A stretch of DNA of 64,000 nucleotides from ZC4RG35 sp041747855 (lineage in GTDB: Bacteria; Actinomycetota; Acidimicrobiia; Spongiisociales; ZC4RG35): positions 1 through 64,000 of the forward strand of contig JBGTEJ010000088.1 in NCBI GenBank assembly GCA_041747855.1, written 5' to 3'. Numbering within the stretch: position 1 is the stretch's first letter; each line of letters starts with the position of its first letter. Shown here in pieces: positions 33,070 to 41,520 of this stretch. The translations under genes were made by a program, and so were the position numbers. Below the pieces are notes generated by a model. That model had not been told where the DNA came from, ran no database searches, and saw nothing but the letters and a program-made list of their open reading frames with translations.

Positions 33070-34043
33070 GGGGCGATGACCGAGGCGATGGCTGAGGCCA
33101 CGGCAGTCGGGTCTTCGAGATGGACTTGGAAGGCTTCGATCTCGATGAGCGAGAATGAGGAAATCGCCTTCTCGATCTCCTCGACCGAGGAGCGGGGAAC
33201 CGGCCCCTTGGTGCTCCATACGTAGATGGTGGGCGCGGTGATCAAGTCAAGGTCTTCGGGGACGAAAGAGGCCCGAGGTGTGTGTCTGAAAGCGTTCACC
33301 GAACTCGTGGAGTTGCTGATCGTTGCCGCCAGCCGCCGTCTCTCATGCTGGGCGGGTGTGGGACACCATCCCCCTCGATCACAGTATGGAGCCCAGCCTG
33401 TCGATGGAGCGGCAGGTGAAACCTCGTTCTGGAAAGTCATCGACCGCCCGATGAAGGGGAACCGCTGAACTCGCACAGACCATCCTTCGTTCCGCCAGAA
33501 GTCGACGTCGATCATTACCAGACCCCTCACCAGTTCGGGACGGGTGGCAGCCACTTCAGCGGCCACCTCGCCTCCCAAACCGACACCGGCGACAACCACG
33601 GGCACGGAGTACCGCTCGGAGATGACTGCAGCCACGGTGCGCCCCATCGAGGCCACCGTGTGCTGAGGACCGGGCTCGGGGATCCTCTGGCTCAATCCGA
33701 AGCCAGGCAAGTCGATGGTGACGACTCTGGTGTCTCCTCCAACACTTTCGACGAGAGCGTCGAGGGTCACGCTTCCTGAGATGTCCATGTCGTGAAGCAA
33801 CACGACGGGAACAGTCCCGTTGGTCCTATCAACCGCGTAGATGTTGAAACCCTCGACTCTGGTCAACACTTCCGGGGTGATCCCAAGATCTCCGAGCATG
33901 GCTGACTCGGTGAGGCTGATTCTCTGATCGACGCTGGTACTCCAGATCATCACGCCGGCACCCGTAATCAGCACCACCACGACGAGCATCTTCAGAAAGA
34001 GTCGTTTTGGCTCTTCCTTGACCGGTGGCGTCAGTCCTGGCAT
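33066..34043 (-). CDS. membrane-anchored alpha/beta-hydrolase-fold protein without catalytic serine
   Basis: Protein of 325 residues from ATG 34043 (a GTG at 34058 is an alternative). An N-terminal helix (about 18-36) anchors a hydrolase-like domain with VVTIDLPGFGLSQ and a C-terminal histidine in FQVHLEDP. The nucleophile elbow reads GVGLGG, where active members have GxSxGG, so the serine is glycine. The oxyanion-loop HG is HD. It may be a binding protein, or use another mechanism. Confidence 0.7.
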   Translation of the reverse strand: MPGLTPPVKEEPKRLFLKMLVVVVLITGAGVMIWSTSVDQRISLTESAMLGDLGITPEVLTRVEGFNIYAVDRTNGTVPVVLLHDMDISGSVTLDALVESVGGDTRVVTIDLPGFGLSQRIPEPGPQHTVASMGRTVAAVISERYSVPVVVAGVGLGGEVAAEVAATRPELVRGLVMIDVDFWRNEGWSVRVQRFPFIGRSMTFQNEVSPAAPSTGWAPYCDRGGWCPTPAQHERRRLAATISNSTSSVNAFRHTPRASFVPEDLDLITAPTIYVWSTKGPVPRSSVEEIEKAISSFSLIEIEAFQVHLEDPTAVASAIASVIAP

Positions 34044-34119
34044 ATGGAGAAGTATCACACGGGCGGCGACGGATGAAGTGAATCGACCCCTACAGGACCT
34101 TGCCTACTGTTCCGCCGTC

Positions 34120-34737
34120 ATGCTTATCCCTTTGACCGGCGGCCGCTTGAGGCGCCGCTTCACCCAGCTCATCGCCGGTCTCCTCCTGTTCGGCTTCGGC
34201 ATCGGGCTGATGCTCCGGTCGGGGCTGGGGATGCCGCCCTGGGATATCCTCCATCAAGGTCTCGAGGCCCGATTCGGCCTCACCATCGGCATCTGGTCGG
34301 TGATCATCTCAGTGGTCGTCCTGTTGTTGTGGATTCCCCTCAAGGAACCGTTTGGGCCGGGCACCGTTCTCAACGCGGTGATAGTCGGCCTCATGATCGA
34401 CTTGACCGCCAATGTCGTTCCCGACGCCACTTCAGCCGGGCTGGCTTGGTCGATGGTCCTTGCCGGAATCCTGGCGATCGGGCTCGCTTCGGGGATGTAC
34501 ATAGGAGCCAGGCTGGGTCCCGGCCCGAGGGACGGTCTGATGACCGGGATCGCCAAACGGGGGCCGTCGATCCGTCTCACGCGAACCGTGATCGAAGTCG
34601 TTGTGCTGGCCATCGGCTGGTGGCTGGGTGGAACGTTTGGCTTGGGAACGATCCTCTTCGCCATAGCAATCGGCCCACTGGTCCAACTCTTTCTCCCTAG
34701 ATGGACTATCGACCAAGGGGAGACCGCAAGGGCTTGA
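34120..34737 (+). CDS. YczE/YitT-family membrane protein
   Basis: Integral membrane protein of 205 residues, about six helices, with MLRSGLGMPPWDILHQGLE and YIGARLGPGPRDGLMTGI, sequences characteristic of the YczE/YyaS group. The frame is open upstream to 34018, but that extension is polar and overlaps the divergent gene; ATG 34120 fits the family start. Function of the family is not established. A 338-base gap without genes follows, holding the nrdJ promoter. Confidence 0.75.
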   Translation: MLIPLTGGRLRRRFTQLIAGLLLFGFGIGLMLRSGLGMPPWDILHQGLEARFGLTIGIWSVIISVVVLLLWIPLKEPFGPGTVLNAVIVGLMIDLTANVVPDATSAGLAWSMVLAGILAIGLASGMYIGARLGPGPRDGLMTGIAKRGPSIRLTRTVIEVVVLAIGWWLGGTFGLGTILFAIAIGPLVQLFLPRWTIDQGETARA

Positions 34738-34915
34738 GTTCGTGGAGAGGGCCCTGCTTTCAGACCGCGAAAACTTGTCACCCCCAGGACTTAGCGTCTC
34801 CTTGATTGACATCTAGAGTGCCCGTACTTCCCCCGGGTGCACGGAGCGCCCACTTCCCCCGACCGGCTGTTAGCCGCGTTCGCAACGCCCCTGTGCCGGT
34901 GGAAAAACTTGGTAC

Positions 34916-34944
34916 TTGACGAGTGACACTCTTGTAATTACATT
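34916..34944 (+). promoter_or_regulatory. probable nrdJ promoter (-35/-10)
   Basis: TTGACG (34916-34921) and TACATT (34939-34944) are spaced by 17 bases, a good housekeeping-sigma match. Transcription would start near 34951. GAGTGACACTC, an 11-base palindrome, overlaps the space just after the -35 box (34921-34931). The untranslated leader would be about 125 bases. Confidence 0.5.
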
Positions 34945-34955
34945 CTCGTAGTCCA

Positions 34956-35001
34956 TACCAGATGTAGTGGACACTTCCCCACCGACCACAACATCTTGTG
35001 G
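34956..35001. promoter_or_regulatory. paired NrdR boxes upstream of nrdJ
   Basis: Two palindromic 16-mers: TACCAGATGTAGTGGA at 34956-34971 and CCACAACATCTTGTGG at 34986-35001 (the second extends to a perfect ACCACAA/TTGTGGT pair). Their centres are 30 bases apart, matching the roughly three-turn spacing of tandem NrdR boxes. They lie just downstream of the predicted start site, a position suited to repression of ribonucleotide reductase when dATP is sufficient. No nrdR gene is in the window. Confidence 0.6.
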
Positions 35002-35075
35002 TTTTACAACATGCCAGATCAGATTTTGGGCTCGGTCCTTCCCATCCGAGTCCGGTGCGGAGGAGGCACTACAAC

Positions 35076-38000
35076 ATGACCAAAGGCCTGCGGATCAACC
35101 GGCGTTTCACCGAGGCCGGCAAGGACCCATACGACCAGTTCGAGTGGTCGTACCGAGACTCCAAGATCTCCAACCCCGACGGCTCGGTCGTCTTCGAGAT
35201 GAAGGGTGCGGAGATCCCCGCCCAGTGGAGTCAGGTGGCTTCCGACATCATGGTGTCGAAGTACTTCCGCAAGGCGGGCGTCCCCCAGGTCGACGATGCC
35301 GGCAACCAGATCCTCGACGATGAAGGCAAGGCGGTCACCGGTCCCGAGCAGTCGGCCAAGCATGTGTTCGACCGTCTTGCCGGCACATGGCGTCACTGGG
35401 GTGAGAGGGAGGGTTACTTCGCATCGACCGAGGATGCCGAAGCCTTCGAGGACGAGCTCAAGTACATGCTCGCCAACCAGATCGCCTCCCCCAACTCCCC
35501 GCAGTGGTTCAACACCGGCCTCAACTGGGCGTACGGGCTGACGGGGTCGCCCCAGGGATTCTGGTTCGTCGACAGCAACACCGGCGAGCTCACATCCTCT
35601 CCGGACGCCTACACACGTCCGGCCCCTCATGCCTGCTTCATCAATGAGGTGAGTGACGACCTTGTAAGCCCCGGTGGGATCATGGACCTCTGGATGAGGG
35701 AGGCCCGGCTCTTCAAGATGGGTTCAGGAACAGGGAGCAATTTCTCGAACATCCGATCGGAGAACGAGCCCTTGTCTGGTGGTGGCAAATCGTCCGGCGT
35801 CATGTCCTTCCTCAAGATCGGTGACCGTGCCGCTGGCGCGATCAAGTCGGGTGGCACCACGCGCCGCGCCGCCAAGATGGTGATCCTGGATGCTGATCAT
35901 CCTGACATCGAGCAGTTCGTCGACTGGAAGAAGATCGAGGAGGAGAAGGCAAGGATCCTGATCCAACACGGTGGTTTCCCCGCCGATTTCAACGGTGAGG
36001 CATACGCCACAGTGTCAGGTCAGAACTCGAACAACTCCGTGAGGGTGACCAACGAGTTCGTCCAGGCCGTCATCAGCGATGGCGACTGGAATCTGACGAA
36101 CCGCACCGACGGTTCGGTCAGGAAGACCATCAAGGCCCGCGATCTCTGGAACAAGATTGCGGACGCGGCGTGGGCTTGCGCCGACCCGGGTCTTCAGTTC
36201 GACACCATCGTCAACGAGTGGCACACCTCCCCTGCAGGAGGTCGTATCAGGGCAACTAATCCTTGCTTCACGGGAGACATGCGAGTGGCAACGGACAAGG
36301 GCTTGATCCCTTTCAAGTCGCTGGTGAATCGCGTGACCGAAGGTGAGACGTTCCAGGTCTATACCCACGACGCGACAAACCCCGACACGCCGACAGAGAC
36401 CATCGATCTCACCTCTCCAACTCAGGTGATGGTTACGGGTGTGAATCAGATTCTGCGCCTCGAGTTCTCCGACGGCCGAGTGTTGCGGTCCACGCCGAAC
36501 CACCGTTTGTGGACGGCTAACCGCGGTTGGGTTCGGGCCGATGAGCTGACCGATGACGACCAGGTTCGTCTCATCGACAACGAGATTGACTTTGGGATGG
36601 CGTCTTGGGAAATGCCTGTGTCAACCGACGCGTCGATGTATCAGCAACGGAAGTCGAGTCGTAAGTACGCAGTCAATCTTCCTGAGAAGTGGACCGAGGA
36701 ATTCGCTCACTATCTCGGGTGGCTGGTCGGCGACGGCAGTGTTACCGACAAGATTGTCGTCACAGTCTATGGGTCTACTGAAGAGCAACAGACCACCATG
36801 GTGCTCCATCAGGAGTTGCTTACCGAGATCAACGGTGGGTTCGAACTCAAGCCGACCAAGTTGCAGAACGGCACTTACCAGCTTCGAATCGGTCGCAATG
36901 CCTTCCGGCGGTTCGTCAAAGGTCTGGGTGTATCCCAAGCGAAGGCCGGCGACAAGAGAATCCCGTGGTCCATATTCGAGGCGCCTAAGCCGATAGTCGC
37001 CGCCTTCCTTCGTGGGCTATACGACGCCGATGGCTGCGTTCGATATGGCGACACGACCAGGTATGTGGGCCTCGGAAGCGTCTCCAAAGAACTGTTGCGA
37101 GACGTTCAGCAGTTGCTCGACACGTTCGGTATTCACGGCTATATCTACGGCTACAAGAAGGCTCAACCCGACGCATTCACCTACGTGACGAGAGCGGGTG
37201 AAACTCGAACCTATGCTGGCCGCCAGGCTTTTGACCTGAGAGTCATGGGTTCCGACCTTGAGAGGTTCTTCGGGTCAATCGGGTTCGGACTGAGCTACAA
37301 GGACGACATCCTTCACCAGGCTCTGGTCGAAACAACTCGATACGCCACCAAGCACTGGGTCCGTATGAAGGGCCGGAGCGAGGATGGCTGGGAGACCACC
37401 TACAACCTGACCGAGCCGAAGAACCACTCGTACCTGACCACGGGAATACTCACTAGCAATTGTTCCGAATACAATTTTCTCGATAACACTGCCTGCAACC
37501 TCGCCAGCATCAACCTGGTCAGGTTTCTCGACCAAGAGACAGGTGTGTTCGATGTCGAGGGGTATCAGCACACAATCCGACTGTGGACGATCGTGCTCGA
37601 GATCTCGGTCGCGATGGCCCACTTCCCGTCACAGGAGATCGCCCAAGGGTCATACGACTACCGGACGCTCGGCCTGGGGTACGCCAACCTCGGCTCCATG
37701 TTGATGCGTAAGGGAATCGCCTACGACTCTGATAAGGGAAGAGCGATGGCGGCAGCACTGACCGCCATCCTCACCGGCTTCGCCTATGCCACGTCGGCGG
37801 AGATGGCGGCGGCCGTGGGTCCTTTCCCCAGGTTCGAGGAGAACCGCGAAGCGATGCTCCGGGTGATCAGGAACCATCGAAGGGCGGCCTACAACGCGGA
37901 CCTCGCCGAGTACGAAGGCATCTCTCACTACGTGATGGGCGTGGATCCGGACCTCTGTCCTGAGAATGTCCTGGTCGGAGCCCGGGAATCGTGGGATCGT

Positions 38001-39659
38001 GCCCTGGCCCTCGGGGAACAGCATGGCTATCGCAACGCGCAGGCAAGTGTTTTGGCGCCGACCGGAACTATCGGGCTGCAACTCGATTGTGATACCACCG
38101 GTGTCGAGCCCGACTTCGCTCTGGTCAAGTTCAAGAAGCTGGCCGGCGGCGGCTACTTCAAGATCGTCAACCAGTCGTTGGCTCCGGCGTTGACCAACCT
38201 CGGATATTCCAAAGAGCAACTCAAGGAGGTCGTCGATTACATCGTCGGAACCAACTCGATAGAGGACGCCCCCCACATCAACCGGGAGTCGCTCGCTGCG
38301 AAAGGCTTCAGCGACGAGGACTTGGAAAAGCTGGAGAGGGCCCTGCCGTCGGTGTTCGAACTGAGGCACGCCTTCAATGTGTTCACCTTCGGCGAGGAGA
38401 CCCTCCAGAGGATCGGGTTCACCGAAGACCAGTACACCGGGTGGGAGTTCAACCTCTTGAAGGAGCTGGGATTCACCTCAGCACAGATCACCGAGGCCAA
38501 CGACCACATCTGCGGTCGGGGGACGATAGAGGGCGCACCCCACGTCAAGGACGAACACTTGCCGGTGTTCGACACGGCTAACAAGAACGGCAAGTACGGG
38601 GAGCGGTTCATCCACCACACCGGTCACCTCAAGATGCTGGCAGCAGTGCAGCCGCAGTTGAGTGGCTCGGCCTCGAAAACGATCAACCTGCCTAACGAAG
38701 CCACCGTGGAGGACATTGAAGAGTCCTACATGATGGCCTGGGAGTACGGCGTCAAGTGCATTGCCCTTTACCGGGATGGCTCGAAGGCAGCCCAGCCGTT
38801 GTCGTCCACGTCCGACGAAGGAGACGACAACGCAGATGAGCCGCAAGCTGTGACCGTTGCGGTGGAATCCGAGAAGGCGATCCACTGGGGCAACCTGCCG
38901 AAGGGACTTTCCCCGACCCAGGCGTATGCACAGGGGATGCAGCCACCCAGGTTCCTGCTGCCCGCAAAGCGGCGTGGCTTCAACCAGGAGGCACGGGTCG
39001 GTGGCCACAAGGTCTATCTTCGGACCGGTGAATACGACGACGGGACACTCGGTGAGATCTTCATCGACCTGGCGAAGGAAGGGGCGACCCTGAAGGGGAT
39101 CCTCTCCTGCTTCGCTATCGCCGTTTCGAAGGGTCTCCAGTACGGGGTGCCGCTGGATGAGTACGTCGACACCTTCACCTTCCAGACCTTCGAACCGAGG
39201 GGCATGGTCGAAGGCCATCAGAACATCAAGATGGCCAACTCGATCATTGATTACGTGTTCCGGGCGTTGGGTGTGGAGTATCTGAAGCGGGACGAACTCG
39301 CCCAGGTTCCACCGGACCGTGAGTTGGCAGCGCCACCAAAGGGTCTCGCCGTCGAGGCCGGGCTCCAGGTGACGCTCGAGGAGGCAGTGGCCGAGATCGA
39401 CATAGATGCCCTTCAGGCTGCTGCAGACTTCGTCGACGCACCGACAGGCTCGAGCAAGGAACAGGTGGCGACGATGGTTGTCGAGAAGGTGACCCAGATG
39501 GCCGTTGCCAAGGTCAACGGCAAAGCCGACACTGCCGACCTGGCTTTGAGGGAGAACATGGGTGACGCCCCGGCCTGCTCCAACTGCGGTCACATGACCA
39601 TCAGAAACGGCAGTTGCTACGTCTGTCTCACTTGCGGGGACACAACAGGCTGTAGCTGA
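35076..39659 (+). CDS. nrdJ: vitamin B12-dependent (class II) ribonucleotide reductase, intein-containing
   Basis: Reduces ribonucleotides to deoxyribonucleotides using adenosylcobalamin. It has 1527 residues as translated, about 1128 after removal of the 399-residue intein (residues 397-795). Class II landmarks: NQIASPNSPQWFNTGL, HACFINEVSDDLVSPGGIM, KMGSGTGSNFSNIR, the interrupted NPCSEYNFLDNTACNLASIN, LAPTGTIGLQLDCDTTGVEP and a C-terminal zinc-ribbon CSNCG..CYVCLTCG. ATG 35076 has GGAGGAGG nine bases upstream; the frame is open to 34998, but that lies over the NrdR boxes. Monocistronic, with a terminator-like hairpin after it. Confidence 0.95.
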   Translation: MTKGLRINRRFTEAGKDPYDQFEWSYRDSKISNPDGSVVFEMKGAEIPAQWSQVASDIMVSKYFRKAGVPQVDDAGNQILDDEGKAVTGPEQSAKHVFDRLAGTWRHWGEREGYFASTEDAEAFEDELKYMLANQIASPNSPQWFNTGLNWAYGLTGSPQGFWFVDSNTGELTSSPDAYTRPAPHACFINEVSDDLVSPGGIMDLWMREARLFKMGSGTGSNFSNIRSENEPLSGGGKSSGVMSFLKIGDRAAGAIKSGGTTRRAAKMVILDADHPDIEQFVDWKKIEEEKARILIQHGGFPADFNGEAYATVSGQNSNNSVRVTNEFVQAVISDGDWNLTNRTDGSVRKTIKARDLWNKIADAAWACADPGLQFDTIVNEWHTSPAGGRIRATNPCFTGDMRVATDKGLIPFKSLVNRVTEGETFQVYTHDATNPDTPTETIDLTSPTQVMVTGVNQILRLEFSDGRVLRSTPNHRLWTANRGWVRADELTDDDQVRLIDNEIDFGMASWEMPVSTDASMYQQRKSSRKYAVNLPEKWTEEFAHYLGWLVGDGSVTDKIVVTVYGSTEEQQTTMVLHQELLTEINGGFELKPTKLQNGTYQLRIGRNAFRRFVKGLGVSQAKAGDKRIPWSIFEAPKPIVAAFLRGLYDADGCVRYGDTTRYVGLGSVSKELLRDVQQLLDTFGIHGYIYGYKKAQPDAFTYVTRAGETRTYAGRQAFDLRVMGSDLERFFGSIGFGLSYKDDILHQALVETTRYATKHWVRMKGRSEDGWETTYNLTEPKNHSYLTTGILTSNCSEYNFLDNTACNLASINLVRFLDQETGVFDVEGYQHTIRLWTIVLEISVAMAHFPSQEIAQGSYDYRTLGLGYANLGSMLMRKGIAYDSDKGRAMAAALTAILTGFAYATSAEMAAAVGPFPRFEENREAMLRVIRNHRRAAYNADLAEYEGISHYVMGVDPDLCPENVLVGARESWDRALALGEQHGYRNAQASVLAPTGTIGLQLDCDTTGVEPDFALVKFKKLAGGGYFKIVNQSLAPALTNLGYSKEQLKEVVDYIVGTNSIEDAPHINRESLAAKGFSDEDLEKLERALPSVFELRHAFNVFTFGEETLQRIGFTEDQYTGWEFNLLKELGFTSAQITEANDHICGRGTIEGAPHVKDEHLPVFDTANKNGKYGERFIHHTGHLKMLAAVQPQLSGSASKTINLPNEATVEDIEESYMMAWEYGVKCIALYRDGSKAAQPLSSTSDEGDDNADEPQAVTVAVESEKAIHWGNLPKGLSPTQAYAQGMQPPRFLLPAKRRGFNQEARVGGHKVYLRTGEYDDGTLGEIFIDLAKEGATLKGILSCFAIAVSKGLQYGVPLDEYVDTFTFQTFEPRGMVEGHQNIKMANSIIDYVFRALGVEYLKRDELAQVPPDRELAAPPKGLAVEAGLQVTLEEAVAEIDIDALQAAADFVDAPTGSSKEQVATMVVEKVTQMAVAKVNGKADTADLALRENMGDAPACSNCGHMTIRNGSCYVCLTCGDTTGCS
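36264..37460 (+). mobile_element. NrdJ intein with LAGLIDADG homing endonuclease
   Basis: In-frame 399-residue protein intron inserted between NP and CSEY of the conserved NPCSEY motif. Block A starts CFTGDMRVATDKGLIPFKSL with nucleophile Cys1; block B has STPNHRLWT with the TxxH motif. DOD endonuclease blocks LGWLVGDGSV and LRGLYDADGCV both keep their aspartates. Blocks F/G read YNLTEPKNHSYLTTGILTSN followed by extein Cys+1. The penultimate residue is Ser where His is usual. Codon choice looks less GC-biased than in the extein, consistent with transfer. Confidence 0.92.
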
Positions 39660-39674
39660 CGAGATCTGACACAC

Positions 39675-39753
39675 GAATGAGAGCGGTTCTGACAGCGAAT
39701 GCGAGTGCTTCTGTCACAGAATGCGAGTGGAACTGACAGAGTCGCATTCTGTG
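39675..39753. repeat. three 22-bp tandem repeats plus inverted half-repeat
   Basis: Units at 39675-39696, 39697-39718 and 39719-39740 each start GAATG[AC]GAG and end in a CTG[AT]CA-type sequence. They are followed by TCGCATTCTGTG (39742-39753), an exact inverse of CACAGAATGCGA at 39715-39726. They sit immediately after nrdJ, before the G/C hairpin at 39798. Purpose unknown; they may form a transcript-end structure. Confidence 0.6.
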
Positions 39754-39756
39754 AGA

Positions 39757-40023
39757 TCAAGACTCGGGTTGGCCCGAAGGACAACAGAGAAAGAGCGGAG
39801 GGGCGGCCGAATAGGCCGCCTCTCTTCGTTCCGATGGCACCTTGAAGAAGGCCTCGATAGCGAGGAAGAAGGTGACCAGCGAAGTAACCAAGTCGGCCGT
39901 CAATCCGACCCCAGCAATCAGGGGAGGCCAGCCGCCTGAGAATCGACCAGTAGCGAGATCAGACCTTGTCTCGCTTCGCGTCTCGCTCAGACCGACGGCG
40001 GTCTCGCTGGTCGCCTTTCGCAT
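39757..40023 (-). CDS. possible small membrane protein
   Basis: Open frame of 88 residues with one plausible helix (about 36-62, LIAGVGLTADLVTSLVTFFL) and a Ser/Thr/Arg-rich start. It contains the terminator-like hairpin at 39798 near its 3' end, which argues against it. No recognised family. Together with the frame at 39959 it is all the gene-free stretch between nrdJ and the P450 gene offers. Confidence 0.25.
   Translation of the reverse strand: MRKATSETAVGLSETRSETRSDLATGRFSGGWPPLIAGVGLTADLVTSLVTFFLAIEAFFKVPSERREAAYSAAPPLFLCCPSGQPES
39798..39824 (+). terminator. nrdJ transcription terminator
   Basis: GAGGGGCGGCC and GGCCGCCTCTC form an 11-bp stem with one G-U pair and a GAATA loop, followed by TTCGTT. 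It lies 139 bases past the nrdJ stop, consistent with an intrinsic terminator of modest U-tract. Confidence 0.6.
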
Positions 40024-40327
40024 CCAGCCACGATCCCAGCCGTCGATTCACTCTGCTGATCCAGGGTCTCAGGAAGTCGCTGATCGCGGTGCCAACCACA
40101 CCGACCGCGACACCCACAGCGAAACTGGCGAAGTCCGTCCCATGGACCGTACAGACCAGGTATGACGAGAAACCGACCGTCCACCGGATGCACCAGAGAC
40201 CACATTCGTTGCAGGCTCCGCCCGGCGGGCGGCGTTTCGGTGTCCAGCGTAAGCTCACGGCTGGCCCAGCCTGAGAAGGAAGATCAATGCAGCCGACCAT
40301 CGACTTGTCCGATCCTGCATTCGCCAA
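39959..40327 (-). CDS. possible small membrane protein with basic tail
   Basis: Open frame whose C-terminal 60 residues look protein-like: a helix (DFASFAVGVAVGVVGTAISD) followed by a highly basic tail rich in Arg, Lys and Asp. The N-terminal part runs into the divergent P450 start, so the true start must be internal and I cannot place it; no good start codon precedes the helix. Overlaps the frame at 39757. It could be a holin-like or orphan protein, or spurious. Confidence 0.25.
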   Translation of the reverse strand: MANAGSDKSMVGCIDLPSQAGPAVSLRWTPKRRPPGGACNECGLWCIRWTVGFSSYLVCTVHGTDFASFAVGVAVGVVGTAISDFLRPWISRVNRRLGSWLDAKGDQRDRRRSERDAKRDKV

Positions 40328-41474
40328 CGACCCGTACCCGTACTACCAGCGCCTCCGTGAAGAGGCTCCGGTCTACTGGCTCGCTCGTGGAGATACCGGC
40401 GAAGGGATGTGGTTGTTCACACGTTATGAGGATGTAGCAGAAGTCCTCCGATCATCCCGACTCACCAAAGACTCCACAAAGGTGTTCCCCGATCGGGAGG
40501 ACCCTATGGGGGTAAGAGACATGCTGTCCACCGACCCGCCAGACCACACCCGCTTGCGTGGCCTGGTCAATCGGGCCTTCACCCAACGGCGTGTCAAAGA
40601 CCTCGAAACCCGCATCGCCGGCATCGTCGACGACCTTCTGAACGAGGTGGAAGGCAATGAGATGGAGTTCATGGGCGAGGTCGCCCTCCCCCTTCCAATC
40701 ACCGTGATCGCCGAGCTCCTCGGTGTCCCCCTCTCCGACCGCGACCAATTCCAGGCATGGACCACCGATCTCGTCAGGGGAATAGACGCCGTTGGTATGA
40801 ATCCGGAACGAGCCCAACGCGCTGAGGCAGCCAGTTTCTCCTTGATCGGCTACTTCGCCCAGCTGATCGAGGGTCGGAGGGCCACCCCTGGCGAGGACTT
40901 GATAACCGCCCTGATCGCCGCACACGACACCGGCGACTCGCTCAGCGACGGCGAACTCTTCGGGGTCTGCATGCTTCTACTCATTGCTGGTTACGAGACG
41001 ACCGTCAACCTTCTCGGCAACGGTCTGCACAACCTGCTCCGCCATCCCGACCAGTTCGACCTGCTCAAGAGCCATCCGGGCCTCCTCGACTCAGGAATCG
41101 AAGAAATGCTGCGTTACGAGAGCCCGGTCCAACGGGCCACGGCACGGTGGACGCTGGAAGCGACCGACTTCGGCGGCCAGACCATCGAACCGATGCAGCA
41201 AGTCAGTGCCGTGATCGGAGCGGCCAACCGTGACCCTCGCCAGTTCCCGGAACCCGAAACGTTCGATGTGACCAGAACCCCGAACCAGCATCTCGGCTTC
41301 GGGCGAGGAATCCACCTCTGTCTGGGTGCGCCACTGGCACGCGCCGAGGCGCGGATCGCCTTCAGCAGGATCCTGGCCCGGTTCCCCACCCTGGAACTCC
41401 GATCGGAGACTCCGGACTGGAACGGGAACACTTTCATCCGTGGTCTCAACAGCCTCCGCGTCGGATGGTCCTGA
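40287..41474 (+). CDS. cytochrome P450
   Basis: Soluble bacterial class I P450 of 395 residues. Landmarks: oxygen-activation I-helix AGYETT, K-helix EEMLRYESPVQR (ExxR), and haem-binding loop FGRGIHLCLGAPLAR with the thiolate cysteine. The N-terminal motif NDPYPYYQRLREEAPVYW is typical of CYP107-like families. The substrate is unknown, and no ferredoxin or reductase partner lies next to it. Confidence 0.93.
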   Translation: MQPTIDLSDPAFANDPYPYYQRLREEAPVYWLARGDTGEGMWLFTRYEDVAEVLRSSRLTKDSTKVFPDREDPMGVRDMLSTDPPDHTRLRGLVNRAFTQRRVKDLETRIAGIVDDLLNEVEGNEMEFMGEVALPLPITVIAELLGVPLSDRDQFQAWTTDLVRGIDAVGMNPERAQRAEAASFSLIGYFAQLIEGRRATPGEDLITALIAAHDTGDSLSDGELFGVCMLLLIAGYETTVNLLGNGLHNLLRHPDQFDLLKSHPGLLDSGIEEMLRYESPVQRATARWTLEATDFGGQTIEPMQQVSAVIGAANRDPRQFPEPETFDVTRTPNQHLGFGRGIHLCLGAPLARAEARIAFSRILARFPTLELRSETPDWNGNTFIRGLNSLRVGWS

Positions 41475-41520
41475 GAGTTACAGCCGGAACGCCTCTCGGT
41501 CGTCGGTAAGCGGCCGTACC

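Noticed and set aside
34018..34119. Upstream extension of the YczE-like gene
   Set aside because: Polar sequence overlapping the divergent hydrolase-like start; family members begin near the ATG at 34120.
38478..39674. Minus-strand open frame (398 codons) antisense to nrdJ
   Set aside because: The sense strand encodes conserved NrdJ sequence throughout; the antisense product has no recognisable motif.
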